Part shown: one piece after another, positions 51,467 through 60,355 of the stretch
Layout: each line of letters begins with the position of its first letter
Numbering within the stretch: the stretch's first letter is position 1
From: Sandaracinaceae bacterium
GTDB lineage: Bacteria > Myxococcota_A > Polyangia > Polyangiales > Sandaracinaceae
Length of the DNA stretch: 64,000 bases
NCBI GenBank assembly: GCA_019637095.1
Contig: JAHBWG010000021.1
Span: 1 to 64,000, forward strand
Direction: 5' to 3'
Notes under the pieces: model-generated
The model's input: only the letters and a program-made list of their open reading frames with translations
What the model was told of the DNA's origin: nothing
Database searches by the model: none
Made by a program: the position numbers and the translations under genes

Positions 51467-52699
51467 TCAACGCCAGCACTCGGCGCGCAGCGTCGCCACC
51501 CGCGAGCTCAGCCCGCTCCCCGTGGTGAACGCCATCAAGAGCGCCTGGTCGGGGAGCGTCACCACGTAGAGCTGGTCCGGCCGTTCGACCTCGGCCACCG
51601 TGGAGACCGACGCGCTCGCGTCGAAGCGTGCGTCGAGCGAGCCGATGCGCATCCGACTCCCGTCCGTGTAGACGATGGCGAGCTCGTCGCCGCGCGGGAT
51701 CATCCGCCAGCCCGTCTCGGGCACCGGCCCGAGCTCTGGGTATACGATCGGCCCGACGACGTCCCCGTCCTCGTCGAGCTGCACCATCGCGAGCCGGAAC
51801 TCGTCGCCCTCGACCTGCTCGATCCAGCCGAGCGCCCAGCCGACGCCGTGGCGCAGCAGGCGCGGGCGCCGCAGGTTCGCGTCTGTCGCGTGCACCTCGG
51901 TGAGGCGCCCCTCGCCGGTGCGCCAGTCGAGCACGCCCGCGCGCACCGGCCCGCCGACGCGCGGCACCGTGCCGACGACGATCCGCTCCGCGTCGAGCGG
52001 CTCGTAGTCGAAGCCGAAGGCGTCGAGCAGCAGGCCCGGCGCGCCGCGCTCGAGCCGCGGCGGCGTCAGGCTCGTGAGGTGCCCGAACTGCCGGTTCGGC
52101 AGGTCCGCGCCGATCCCGCGCAGCAGGAGGAGCACGCCGCCCGCGGGGCTCGGTCGCACGATGCGGCAGGGGTCGTTCGTGAGCACGATGGCGGGCTCCC
52201 CGAGCAGGCGCACCTCGCACGAGTCTCGTTGATACGAGGTCGCGAGCACGCCCAGCGAGCTGCGCGAGAGCTCGACGGGGGGGCCGAACAGAGGCCCCTC
52301 GGGTGGCGCGAACAAGACCTCCTCCGCGATCGGGCGCCCGTACGCGTCGAGGCGCGCGAGGGTGCGGGGGCGGGTGCCGTCGCGGTTGGTCGACCCGTAG
52401 CCGACGAGGGCGCCATCGCCGTCGGCGATGAGCGGCCCTGCGTACGCGGTCGGCGGCGTGCTCGTCAGGTACGTCGGGCCGTGCGTCACGAGCCAGCACT
52501 CCGGCGGCGGCTCGTCCGGTGGCGGAGGTGGCGGAGGCGGCGGCGGCGGCGGCGGCGGCGGCGGGAGATCGGGAGGCGGCGCGGGGATGCTCGCGTCGGG
52601 TGCGCTCGCGTCGCCTTCGATCCAGTGCGCGAGGTAGCACCCGCTCGCCGCCAGCGCGGCGACGGCATGGAGGAGCACAGGCGTGGCCCGGGGACTCAT
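51467..52699 (-). CDS. Lipoprotein with polyproline linker, possibly beta-propeller
   Basis: A 410-residue product with a lipobox (AVAALAASGCY). The linker holds about 16 consecutive prolines encoded by a near-pure CCG run. The remainder is beta-rich, repeated segments (TLARLDAYGRPIAEEVLF, MVQLDEDGDVVGPIVYP, MRIGSLDARFDASASVS) similar to propeller proteins. No catalytic motif. The downstream membrane acyltransferase starts 21 bp after its stop on the same strand, which suggests an operon. Confidence 0.8.
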   Translation of the reverse strand: MSPRATPVLLHAVAALAASGCYLAHWIEGDASAPDASIPAPPPDLPPPPPPPPPPPPPPPPDEPPPECWLVTHGPTYLTSTPPTAYAGPLIADGDGALVGYGSTNRDGTRPRTLARLDAYGRPIAEEVLFAPPEGPLFGPPVELSRSSLGVLATSYQRDSCEVRLLGEPAIVLTNDPCRIVRPSPAGGVLLLLRGIGADLPNRQFGHLTSLTPPRLERGAPGLLLDAFGFDYEPLDAERIVVGTVPRVGGPVRAGVLDWRTGEGRLTEVHATDANLRRPRLLRHGVGWALGWIEQVEGDEFRLAMVQLDEDGDVVGPIVYPELGPVPETGWRMIPRGDELAIVYTDGSRMRIGSLDARFDASASVSTVAEVERPDQLYVVTLPDQALLMAFTTGSGLSSRVATLRAECWR

Positions 52700-52722
52700 C
52701 GGCCGAGAGGCTCGCTCCGCCC

Positions 52723-53559
52723 TCACGGATCGAGCACGATCAGCTTGGTGCGTCCGTCCGACGGGATCCAGTGGTAGTGCCGCTCCGCGGCCTCGCGGAA
52801 CCCCGCGCCCTCGCCCTCGACGGGCTCGAGCGTCCCACCGCACAGCGCGACGCGATCGCCGCGTCGCAGCCGCGCGGTCGCCGCCGAGCCCGCCCCGCGG
52901 ATCGGCGGCGGGAGGCCCCGCCACGAGGCGGCGAGGGGGGAGCTGCCGTGTCGCCAGCGCGCGTCGGGGACCCGGACGTCCACGCGCCCGATCGGCACCG
53001 TGATGCGCTCGCCCGGCCGGCGCAGGACGAGCGCCTCCTCGACGCGCGCGTCGCGCAGCACGACGAGCTTCGGGTCGCGTCGCTGGTGGAGCTCGGTCGC
53101 GACGAGCGCGCCCTCGGCGAGCCTCGCCTCGATCGTCTCGCCCGACGCCACCTCGCCGCGCGGGACGGCGCCGTAATACGGTCTGCGCTCTTCGGCGGCG
53201 GAGTAGATCACGAACGCGAGCCAGCACGCCGCGACGAGGCCGTAGGGGAGCCCGAGGAACCACGGCCAGTACGCGAGCACGCCGGGGATCAGCGCGTCGC
53301 CGGCCGCGCCCAACAGCAGGAAGAGCACGCCGATCGGCGCGAGCGTCGCGAGCGAGCTCACGAACAGCCGGCCGGCGAGGTCCGATCGGTCGACGTTCGG
53401 GGCCACGAGGATCGCCGCCTCGATGGCCGCCGCCGCGTCGGGCGCGTCGAGCGCGACGGGCCGCGCCGCGCGGCCGCAGCCGCATCGCTGGCCCGGGTCC
53501 AGGAGCGAGCGGCAGGTCAGGCAGAGGGCCGCGGGGGCCGGCGCGTTCGGACCGCTCAC
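52723..53559 (-). CDS. Membrane protein with zinc ribbon
   Basis: A 278-residue product from GTG 53559. The N-terminus has a Cys quartet (LCLTCRSL, RCGCGRAA) likely to bind zinc. Two hydrophobic segments (about 65-90 and 95-120) cross the membrane. The cytosolic C-terminal half is a basic beta-rich domain (RRDPKLVVLRDARVEEALVL, GERITVPIGRVDVRV). It resembles E3-ligase-like GIDE/MAPL proteins only in outline; no confident family. It is divergent from the hybrid kinase gene with just 8 bp between starts, so one start is probably internal or the promoters overlap. Confidence 0.75.
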   Translation of the reverse strand: MSGPNAPAPAALCLTCRSLLDPGQRCGCGRAARPVALDAPDAAAAIEAAILVAPNVDRSDLAGRLFVSSLATLAPIGVLFLLLGAAGDALIPGVLAYWPWFLGLPYGLVAACWLAFVIYSAAEERRPYYGAVPRGEVASGETIEARLAEGALVATELHQRRDPKLVVLRDARVEEALVLRRPGERITVPIGRVDVRVPDARWRHGSSPLAASWRGLPPPIRGAGSAATARLRRGDRVALCGGTLEPVEGEGAGFREAAERHYHWIPSDGRTKLIVLDP

Positions 53560-53567
53560 CCGACCGA

Positions 53568-55538
53568 ATGTACCTCGCGCCGGCGCGCCCGCGACCGACC
53601 TCGCACGAGTCCGTGAAGATGGACTTGCCAGGGAGCGGCGGGTTGTCGACCCTGCCGCGCGTGACGCTCGACGCCGACGCCGAGACGATCCTCTCGGCGC
53701 TGCCCGACCTCCTGTTCCGCATCGGCCGCGACGGCACGTTCCGCGGCTTCTGCGCGGCGGACCCCTCCGACCTCGTCGCGCCGCCCGAGCGCATCGTCGG
53801 AGCGACCGTCCGCGAGCTCCTGCCGCCGCCCGTCGCCGAGCGGGTGATGGAGAACCTCGAGGCGGTGATCGCCGACGGCGCAGACCGCCATTTCGTGTAC
53901 GCGCTGCCGATCCGCGGGGAGGAGCGCTGGTTCGAGGCGCGGATGGTGCGCTCTCGGCCCGACGAGTCGCTCACGATCGTGCGCGACGTCTCTGCGCTCA
54001 AGCACGAGGAGCGGCGCTTTGCGACCCTCGTCGCCGCGGTCGACGCGATCGTGTGGGAGGGGCGCGTCGAGGGCGACCTCGTGGAGTTCCACTTCGTGAG
54101 CGATCGCGCCGACGCGATCCTCGGCTTCCCCGCGGCGCGCTGGTACGAGCCCGGGTTCTGGCGCTCGCGCATTCACGACGAGGATCGCGACGCGGTCTGC
54201 GCGGAGTGCGCCGAGGCGGTGGCGCGCGGAGAGGACCACCGGCTCGAGTACCGGATGATCGCGGCCGACGGCCGCGTCGTCTGGCTCCGCGACATCGTGC
54301 GCGTCTTCTCCGGTGGCGTGTGCCGCGGCCTCATGATCGACGTGACCGAGCGCAAGGCGCTCGACGCCGAGCGGCGCCGGATCCGCGAGCAGCTCGTCTC
54401 GAGCCAGAAGCTCGAGAGCCTGGGCCTGCTCGCCGGCGGCATCGCGCACGACTTCAACAACCTCCTCACCGCGATCATCGGCAACGCGAGCCTGCTCCTC
54501 CTGCGGCTCGCTGCGGACAGCCCGCACCGTCGGCTCGTGGAGGAGATCGACCTCGCCGCGGACCGCGCCACCGCGCTGACGCGCCAGATCCTCGCGTACT
54601 CCGGCAAGGGCGCGCTCGAGCTGCGCCGCTTCGACGTGAGCGCCGCGATCCGGGACATCGAGCCGCTGTTGCGTACGTCGACGTCGAGCGCGGTCTCGCT
54701 CGAGCTCGACCTCGACGAGAACCTGCCCATCGTCGAGGGCGATCCGTCCCAGCTCCAGCAGGTCGTGATGAACCTCGTGCTCAACGGGGCGGACGCGCTC
54801 GAGGGGCGCCCCGGGCGCGTGCGCGTCGCGACGCGCGAGGTCGCGGTCGACACCTCGTTGGCCGGGACGTTCGACGTCGGCGCGAACGTGCGCGCGGGCC
54901 GCTACGTGCGCGTCGAGGTCAGCGACACGGGCCGCGGGATGAGCGCCGAGTGCGCGGCGCGCGCGCTCGACCCGTTCTTCACGACCAAGCCCGCGGGCCG
55001 CGGCCTCGGGCTCGCCGCGGTGGTCGGGATCGTGCGGAGCCACGGCGCCGGCCTGCGGATCGAGACGGCGCCCGGACGCGGGGCGACGTTCTCGGTGTTC
55101 TTCCCGGCGGGCGCCGGCGCGCCCGACGAGGTGCACGCGAGAGAGGAGCGGCCGGCGCGCGACGGGCGCGGGCTGCTGCTCGTGATCGACGACGAGCCGG
55201 CGCTGCGTACCTTCGCGCGCGAGGCGCTCGCGAGCTTCGGCTACGAGGTCGTGGTGGCCCCCGACGGGCGTGCGGGCGTCGAGCGCTTCGCGCGCCTCGG
55301 CGGCCGCGTGGATCTCGTCGTGCTCGACGTGACGATGCCCGTGATGAGCGGGCCGGAGTGCCTCGCGGCGCTCCGCGTCATCGACCCGCACGTGCGCGTG
55401 CTCGTCGTCAGCGGCTACGACGAGGCCACCGCCGAGGAGCGCGCCGCCCTCGAGGGCTGCGCCGGGTTCCTGCAGAAGCCGTTCAGCGCGCAGGCGCTCG
55501 CCGCGAAGGTCGAGGCGCTGCTCGCCTCGAAGGCATGA
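53568..55538 (+). CDS. PAS-PAS hybrid histidine kinase
   Basis: A 656-residue sensor without membrane helices. Two PAS domains (about 35-145 and 150-265; LPDLLFRIGRDGTFRGF, SDRADAILGF, VTERKALD) precede HisKA with GGIAHDFNNLLTAI (His294), an HATPase domain (NLVLNGADA, DTGRGM, GRGLGLAAV) and a C-terminal receiver with acidic pair DDE (541-543) and Asp587 in LVVLDVTMP. The GIAHDFNNLL variant is typical of soluble hybrid kinases. A phosphorelay partner is expected elsewhere. An alternative start is ATG 53619, which would relieve the 8-bp gap to the divergent gene. Confidence 0.93.
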   Translation: MYLAPARPRPTSHESVKMDLPGSGGLSTLPRVTLDADAETILSALPDLLFRIGRDGTFRGFCAADPSDLVAPPERIVGATVRELLPPPVAERVMENLEAVIADGADRHFVYALPIRGEERWFEARMVRSRPDESLTIVRDVSALKHEERRFATLVAAVDAIVWEGRVEGDLVEFHFVSDRADAILGFPAARWYEPGFWRSRIHDEDRDAVCAECAEAVARGEDHRLEYRMIAADGRVVWLRDIVRVFSGGVCRGLMIDVTERKALDAERRRIREQLVSSQKLESLGLLAGGIAHDFNNLLTAIIGNASLLLLRLAADSPHRRLVEEIDLAADRATALTRQILAYSGKGALELRRFDVSAAIRDIEPLLRTSTSSAVSLELDLDENLPIVEGDPSQLQQVVMNLVLNGADALEGRPGRVRVATREVAVDTSLAGTFDVGANVRAGRYVRVEVSDTGRGMSAECAARALDPFFTTKPAGRGLGLAAVVGIVRSHGAGLRIETAPGRGATFSVFFPAGAGAPDEVHAREERPARDGRGLLLVIDDEPALRTFAREALASFGYEVVVAPDGRAGVERFARLGGRVDLVVLDVTMPVMSGPECLAALRVIDPHVRVLVVSGYDEATAEERAALEGCAGFLQKPFSAQALAAKVEALLASKA

Positions 55539-55548
55539 GTCGACTCTC

Positions 55549-55962
55549 TCAGAGGTTCGCGAGGTCGGCGAGGCTGACGCCGATCGCCATGAGCACGAAG
55601 ACCAGGAGCACCGCGAGCGCGGTCGTCGCCCAGCCGACGTAGATCGCGCCCATCGCGAGGTTGCGCCCGCCGGGCTCGGACTCGCCGCGATCGATGCTCG
55701 CGACCTCGACGTGCCCGAGGATCGCGCCGACCACACCCAGGGGCAGGCAGCCGCTCACCGCGAGCAGCGACAGGATCAGCGCGACCGTCGCCATCGTGCT
55801 CGCGGGGGCGCGCTTGCCGACCCGCGCGTAGCAGGTCGTGCAGTACGTCTCCCACTCCTCGATCTCCGTGCACGCGGTGCAGACGTAGCTGCCGCACCGC
55901 GTGCACGTGTCGGTGGCTTCACGCTCGGGGTGGCTGGCGCACTTGGCGCCGGGGGCGACCAT
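55549..55962 (-). CDS. B-box zinc-finger/DUF4190 membrane protein
   Basis: A 137-residue product. The N-terminus is a B-box-type zinc site (CASHPEREATDTCTRCGSYVC, with CTACTE and YCTTCYAR): eight Cys/His. Two membrane helices of the DUF4190 kind follow (LSLLAVSGCLPLGVVGAILG and TTALAVLLVFVLMAIGVSL). It follows a 94-residue membrane protein with a 6-bp gap and is probably the end of a three-gene unit. Function unknown. Confidence 0.85.
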   Translation of the reverse strand: MVAPGAKCASHPEREATDTCTRCGSYVCTACTEIEEWETYCTTCYARVGKRAPASTMATVALILSLLAVSGCLPLGVVGAILGHVEVASIDRGESEPGGRNLAMGAIYVGWATTALAVLLVFVLMAIGVSLADLANL

Positions 55963-55968
55963 CGGGCG

Positions 55969-56253
55969 TCAGTAGCCGTAGCCGCCGTAGCCGCCGCCGT
56001 AGGTCGGAGACGGAGTCCCGAAGCGGATCAGCACGTTGCCGATCGTCCCGCAGCCGAGCGAGCCCGCGATGATCAGCCCCTTCTGCGGGTGCTCGAACTT
56101 CGCGAACATGTAGTAGAGGATGTAGCAGGGCACGCACAGGCACAGGAACCCCTCGCCCACGCTCGATTTGAACGCGTGGATGAGGATGATGATGTTGCAG
56201 ACCAGCCCGACCAGGGCGAAGAGGGCGCCGAACGCCAAGAGGACCATTTCCAC
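55969..56253 (-). CDS. Small membrane protein with Gly/Tyr tail
   Basis: GTG 56253 has GGAG 7 bases upstream; ATG 56247 is an alternative. The 94-residue product has one or two hydrophobic helices (LLAFGALFALVGLVCNIIIL and a Cys-rich FLCLCVPCYILYYMF) and ends in a low-complexity GGGYGGYGY. It lies between the DUF2752 gene (28 bp away) and the DUF4190 gene. No family recognised; it may form a complex with these neighbours. Confidence 0.75.
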   Translation of the reverse strand: MEMVLLAFGALFALVGLVCNIIILIHAFKSSVGEGFLCLCVPCYILYYMFAKFEHPQKGLIIAGSLGCGTIGNVLIRFGTPSPTYGGGYGGYGY

Positions 56254-56281
56254 GATCGTTCTCCTATCTTCCGTGTCGCCC

Positions 56282-56728
56282 TCAGAGGTGAGCGACGGTC
56301 TCGGGTGCGACGATGGCCACCGCGATGCGGCCAACGCCGAAGACGATGAAGCTCCCCACGAACGCCCAGTAGGCGCGGCGCGCGAGCGCGTCGTGGCGGA
56401 CGAGCGAGCGCACGAGCGTCCGGCGCGCGCGCGGCCAGACGAGCGCGACGACCAAGACGAGCGAGAGCGCGTACAGCGGGAAGCCGAACGGGTGGAACCC
56501 GGCCGCGTCCGCGAAGTGCAAGTGCGAGATGTTCGTGATGCTGCGCGTGAGCCCGCAGCCCGGACAGGGCAGGCCGGTGAGCGCCTTGATCCAACAGAGC
56601 GGCAGCCCCATGCCCGACTCGGGCAACAGGAACGAGGCCCCGAGCATCACGCTCGCGAGCCCGGTGCTCCAGGGAGAGAACAGGCGCCGGTAGATCGGCC
56701 GGTGCTCGACGTCGGTGGCGTCCGTCAT
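56282..56728 (-). CDS. DUF2752 membrane protein
   Basis: A 148-residue membrane protein with the DUF2752 signature LPCPGCGLTRS after WIKALTG, and three hydrophobic helices. DUF2752 members are found near TM2 and zinc-finger membrane proteins, as here. The gene heads a likely operon with the 94- and 137-residue membrane proteins. Biochemical role unknown. Confidence 0.88.
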   Translation of the reverse strand: MTDATDVEHRPIYRRLFSPWSTGLASVMLGASFLLPESGMGLPLCWIKALTGLPCPGCGLTRSITNISHLHFADAAGFHPFGFPLYALSLVLVVALVWPRARRTLVRSLVRHDALARRAYWAFVGSFIVFGVGRIAVAIVAPETVAHL

Positions 56729-56794
56729 GGTCCCCGCGCCGAGGATACGCCCGACGCCGCGCGAGATCCCCTCCCGTGTGCGCGCCGCGCGATC

Positions 56795-57682
56795 TCAGAA
56801 CACGTCGCAGCCGGCGGGGCGGCAGCGCCCGGCGACGCACACCTGCGACGCGCACGCGCCCGCGTCGTCGCACTCGGCGCCGTCGGGCGCGCCTCCGGCC
56901 GCGCAGCGCAGGCTCGCGCAGTAGTGCCCAGCGGCGCACTCGCGGCTCGACAGGCACTCGCCGCCGAGGGCGATCGCGACGCACCGCTCCGCCTCGCAGC
57001 GGCCCGTCCAGCACTCGGCGCCACTCGCGCACGCTTCGCCCTCCGCGCGCCACGCGCGGCAGACGCCCTCGTCGTCGCCCGCGGGCTCGCAGCGCAGCAC
57101 GAGGCGATCGATCGCGCCGCCGGTCCGCAGCGCCGCGTCGAGATCGACGCACTGCGCGAGCGGGCCGCAGCGCTCGCCCTCGTCGGCGGTGGCGCGGCAC
57201 GCGTGGGCGCCGTCCGCCGGCACGCACGAGCCGCCCGCGCACTCGCTGACGAGCTCGAACCCGAGCGGCGTGCACGCCTCGCCCGCGGTGCCCGTCCCGA
57301 CGAACGTGCCGCCGAGGTCGAACAGATCGGCCGCGCGCCAGTCGAGCGTCGCCACGAAGCCGGCGCAGCCCCGGCCGCGCAGCCGCCGAAGGAGCGCCGC
57401 GGCGCGCTCCGCGTCGTAGCGCACGCGCCCCTCGTCGACGGCGCGCACGAGCGCGGCCGAGGGGAAGTCCGCGCAGAGCCGGCGCTCCTCCGCGCGGCAG
57501 TCGCTCACCGTCGCCGCGCCGCACTCGCAGCCCTCGAGGGGGCTGCACACGGCGTCGAAGAACGACCGGCAGAAGCGCTCGAGCGCGACCGGATCCGTCG
57601 GGACGTGGCTCTCGGGCACGCAGCCGGCGGCGAGCACGCCGAGCAGCGCGGGCCAGGGACTTTTGGAGCCGCGCACGATCAC
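56795..57682 (-). CDS. Cys-rich lipoprotein, Dickkopf-like
   Basis: A 295-residue product starting at GTG 57682 or 57676. The lipobox is GVLAAGCV. An Ala/Arg-rich helical domain with a Cys set (CSPLEGCECG) is followed by short Cys-rich repeats (GEACASGAECWTGRCEAERC, CLSSRECAAGHYCASL, CDDAGACASQVCVAGRC). It is a shorter relative in style of the 499-residue protein at 40278, with a similar domain order. The gene is divergent from the beta-barrel gene, only 23 bp away. Confidence 0.82.
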   Translation of the reverse strand: MIVRGSKSPWPALLGVLAAGCVPESHVPTDPVALERFCRSFFDAVCSPLEGCECGAATVSDCRAEERRLCADFPSAALVRAVDEGRVRYDAERAAALLRRLRGRGCAGFVATLDWRAADLFDLGGTFVGTGTAGEACTPLGFELVSECAGGSCVPADGAHACRATADEGERCGPLAQCVDLDAALRTGGAIDRLVLRCEPAGDDEGVCRAWRAEGEACASGAECWTGRCEAERCVAIALGGECLSSRECAAGHYCASLRCAAGGAPDGAECDDAGACASQVCVAGRCRPAGCDVF

Positions 57683-57705
57683 GTCTCTACCGGTATCTTA
57701 GCGCG

Positions 57706-58332
57706 GTGGAAAGCTCCCTTCGCGGTCCGCTCACGCCGATCCTCGTCGCCGCCGCGATCGGCGTCGCAAGCTGCGTCCCGAGCGCGGCGCGCGCGGACGA
57801 GATGCCGACGATCGCGAGCGACGGGCTCTTCGTCGGGGCGCGGCTCGAGCCCGGCGGCGCGCTGCTCTTCGGCTACGACCTCGACGTCTACCTCACGGGC
57901 GATCGCGTGCTCAGCCTCGGCCCCGCGCTGACGTTCGCGTTCCTCGGCGAGGACGGCGCCGATCATGGGCGGCGGCAGGACTGGCTCCTCACGCTCGACT
58001 TCCTGCGCCTCAAGGTCGGCTTCGCGGCGGAGGGGCAGCTGCGCCCGTACCTCTCGATCGGCGGCGGGATGACCTACGCGTCGCTGCCCGCGCAGACGAG
58101 CGGGACGATCGAGGTGGTGCTGCCCGACGGGACCGTCACGAGCGCGGAGCGGCGCTTCTCCGCGACGGAAGACTTCGGCGGGCAGCTCTCGATCGGCGGC
58201 GGGCTCGACGCCTACCTCCTGCCCAACCTCGCCGTCTGCGTCGCGGTGGTCGGTCACCTCCGCCTCCACACGCAGGAGCGCCTGCCGCTGTTCTGGTCCG
58301 AGGTCATGGCGGGGATCCGGTTCGGGCTGTGA
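57706..58332 (+). CDS. Outer-membrane beta-barrel-like protein
   Basis: A 208-residue product with an N-terminal signal (ILVAAAIGVASCVPSAARA). The mature part has alternating hydrophobic strands (FGYDLDVYLTGDRVLSLGPA, LRPYLSIGGGMTYASL, QLSIGGGLDAYLLPNLAVCV) and ends in an aromatic-rich strand with a terminal leucine (WSEVMAGIRFGL), as in eight-stranded outer-membrane barrels. Its stop overlaps the next start (GTGA), so it is co-translated with the PPC-repeat lipoprotein. Confidence 0.82.
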   Translation: MESSLRGPLTPILVAAAIGVASCVPSAARADEMPTIASDGLFVGARLEPGGALLFGYDLDVYLTGDRVLSLGPALTFAFLGEDGADHGRRQDWLLTLDFLRLKVGFAAEGQLRPYLSIGGGMTYASLPAQTSGTIEVVLPDGTVTSAERRFSATEDFGGQLSIGGGLDAYLLPNLAVCVAVVGHLRLHTQERLPLFWSEVMAGIRFGL

Positions 58333-60314
58333 GGCGCGCCGCCGCGTCCGCCGCGATCGGGCTCGGGGCCGCGCTGCTCGCGGGCTGCTCGCCGCTCATC
58401 GGCCTCGTCGTGCGCGCCGCGCAGGGCGGCGCGTCCGAGCTGCGGGCCGGCGAGACGGTGCGCGGCACGACGCGCGGCCAGCCCGACGCGCACCAGCCGA
58501 GCTGCGGCGCGCCCGGCGGCGCCGGCGACCGCGCCTACGTCTTCGTCCCGGAGGCGACGGGCGTCCACACGATCGAGGTCGAGGCCACCTACGACTCGGT
58601 CGTCGCCGTGCGCGACGAGGCGGGCGAGTGGATCGCGTGCAACGACGACACCGAGCGCACCAACCACTCGGTCGTGCGCCCGTCGCTCGAGGCAGGGCGC
58701 CGCTACACGATCGTCGTCGACGGGTTCCGCGCCGCGACCGGGAGCTTCTCGCTGCGGCTCGACGCGCCCGAGCCCGAGCCGGAGCCCGTCCCCGCGCAGG
58801 GCGCGCTCGCGCTCGGCGAGCGGCGCGAGGGCGACACCCGCGGGCGTACGGACACGCGCACGCCGCCTTGCGGTGCGGCGGCCGGTAGCCCGGACCAGAC
58901 GTGGCGCTTCGTCGCGCCCGCGGCGGGGCGCTACGTCATCGACGTCGACTCGGCGGACTACGACGGCGTCCTCGCGGTCTACGCGCCGGGCGCGGCCGAT
59001 CCGATCGAGTGCAACGACGACCACGGCTCGACCCGCGCTTCCCGGGTCGTCGTCGAGCTCTCCGCGGGCCAGGCGATCGACGTGGTCGTCGACGGCTACC
59101 GCGGCGCGGAGGGTGCGTACGGCGTCGTCGTCCGCGCGCTCGACGCGGACGGGCCGGCGCCCACCTCGCAAGAGCTCTTGCTCGATACACCTGCGCGCGG
59201 CGACACCCGGCGCGGGACCGATCGGTTCCAGCCCGGGTGCGGCTCACAGCCCGGCGCGCGCGACGAGGCGTGGCTCTTCCGGCCGCCCGAGACGGGCGCC
59301 TATCGCTTCCACGTCGACGCCGAGTACGACTCGGTCCTCGCCGTCTACGAGCTCGGCGGGACCTCGCCGCTCCTCTGCAACGACGACTTCGGCTCCACGC
59401 GCGCCTCGCGCTTGGCCACGCGGCTCGAGCGGGGGCGCCGTTACCTCGTCGTCGTCGACGGCTACGCCCGCAACGAGGGCGCGTACACGCTGACCGCGAC
59501 GGCGGTCGTCTCGGGCGGCGGCGGCGCGTTGCGCGTCGGCGAGCTCGCGCGGGGCAACACCGCCGGGGGCGCAGACCAGCACACGCCCGCGTGCGGCAGC
59601 CGGCCCGGCAGCCCCGACGAGCGCTGGACCTTCACCGCCCCCGCGAGCGGCCAGTACACGTTCCACGTCGACGCGGACGACTTCGACTCCGTCCTCGCGC
59701 TCTACGACGCGCAAGGCCGCGAGCTCGCCTGCAACGACGACTTCGGCAACCTGCGCGCGAGCCGCGTCGAGGTGCCGCTGAGCGCGGGCGACACCGTCGT
59801 CGTCGTCGTCGATGGCTTCCAGGGCGCGAGCGGGAGCTACCAGCTCCGCGTCGCGCCGGCGGGCGCGCTCGGCCCTTCACCGACGCCTCCGCTGCCGCCG
59901 ACTCCCCCGCCTCCGCCGCCGGTCGAGGTGGAGAACATGGGCGCGATGGAGACGCGGTGCGCGAGCGCCCCGGCGCTCCCCGAGGGGCTCTCGGCCGGGC
60001 GCATCGTCGCGGCCACCAGGGCCGCGCGCACGTCCTGCGGGAGCGGGACCGGGGGCGACGCCGTCTACACCGTGCAGGTGCCCGCCGCGGCCACCCTCAC
60101 GCTGCGGACGGAGTCGACGCTCCCCATCGTGCTCGAGCTGCGCGCCGGCTGCTCGCGCGGCCACACCGTCGTCGCTTGCGAGACGGCCTCGAACGATCCC
60201 AACCGGGTCGCGCTCAGCGCGCGGCTCGAGCCCGGCCGCACCTACACCCTCGTCGTCGCCTCGCTGCGCGCGGGCGACGCGACGTTCGCCCTCGACGCGA
60301 CGATCGCCCCCTGA
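58329..60314 (+). CDS. Lipoprotein with tandem PPC-like domains
   Basis: GTG 58329 overlaps the barrel stop. The 661-residue product has a lipobox (LGAALLAGCS). The rest is four clear copies of a 115-residue domain, each with CGxxxG...RxF, YDSVVAVRDEAGEWIACNDD or a close form, then RYTIVVDGFRAATGSF; a fifth, more divergent copy follows a Pro-rich linker near 505-530. These are PPC (bacterial pre-peptidase C-terminal) like beta-sandwich domains, usually with calcium and adhesive roles. It probably makes a long rod on the cell surface, held near the barrel. Confidence 0.88.
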   Translation: MRRAAASAAIGLGAALLAGCSPLIGLVVRAAQGGASELRAGETVRGTTRGQPDAHQPSCGAPGGAGDRAYVFVPEATGVHTIEVEATYDSVVAVRDEAGEWIACNDDTERTNHSVVRPSLEAGRRYTIVVDGFRAATGSFSLRLDAPEPEPEPVPAQGALALGERREGDTRGRTDTRTPPCGAAAGSPDQTWRFVAPAAGRYVIDVDSADYDGVLAVYAPGAADPIECNDDHGSTRASRVVVELSAGQAIDVVVDGYRGAEGAYGVVVRALDADGPAPTSQELLLDTPARGDTRRGTDRFQPGCGSQPGARDEAWLFRPPETGAYRFHVDAEYDSVLAVYELGGTSPLLCNDDFGSTRASRLATRLERGRRYLVVVDGYARNEGAYTLTATAVVSGGGGALRVGELARGNTAGGADQHTPACGSRPGSPDERWTFTAPASGQYTFHVDADDFDSVLALYDAQGRELACNDDFGNLRASRVEVPLSAGDTVVVVVDGFQGASGSYQLRVAPAGALGPSPTPPLPPTPPPPPPVEVENMGAMETRCASAPALPEGLSAGRIVAATRAARTSCGSGTGGDAVYTVQVPAAATLTLRTESTLPIVLELRAGCSRGHTVVACETASNDPNRVALSARLEPGRTYTLVVASLRAGDATFALDATIAP

Positions 60315-60355
60315 CCCCGCTGGACGCGCGCCTCCGGCAGGCTTAGAGCTGAACC

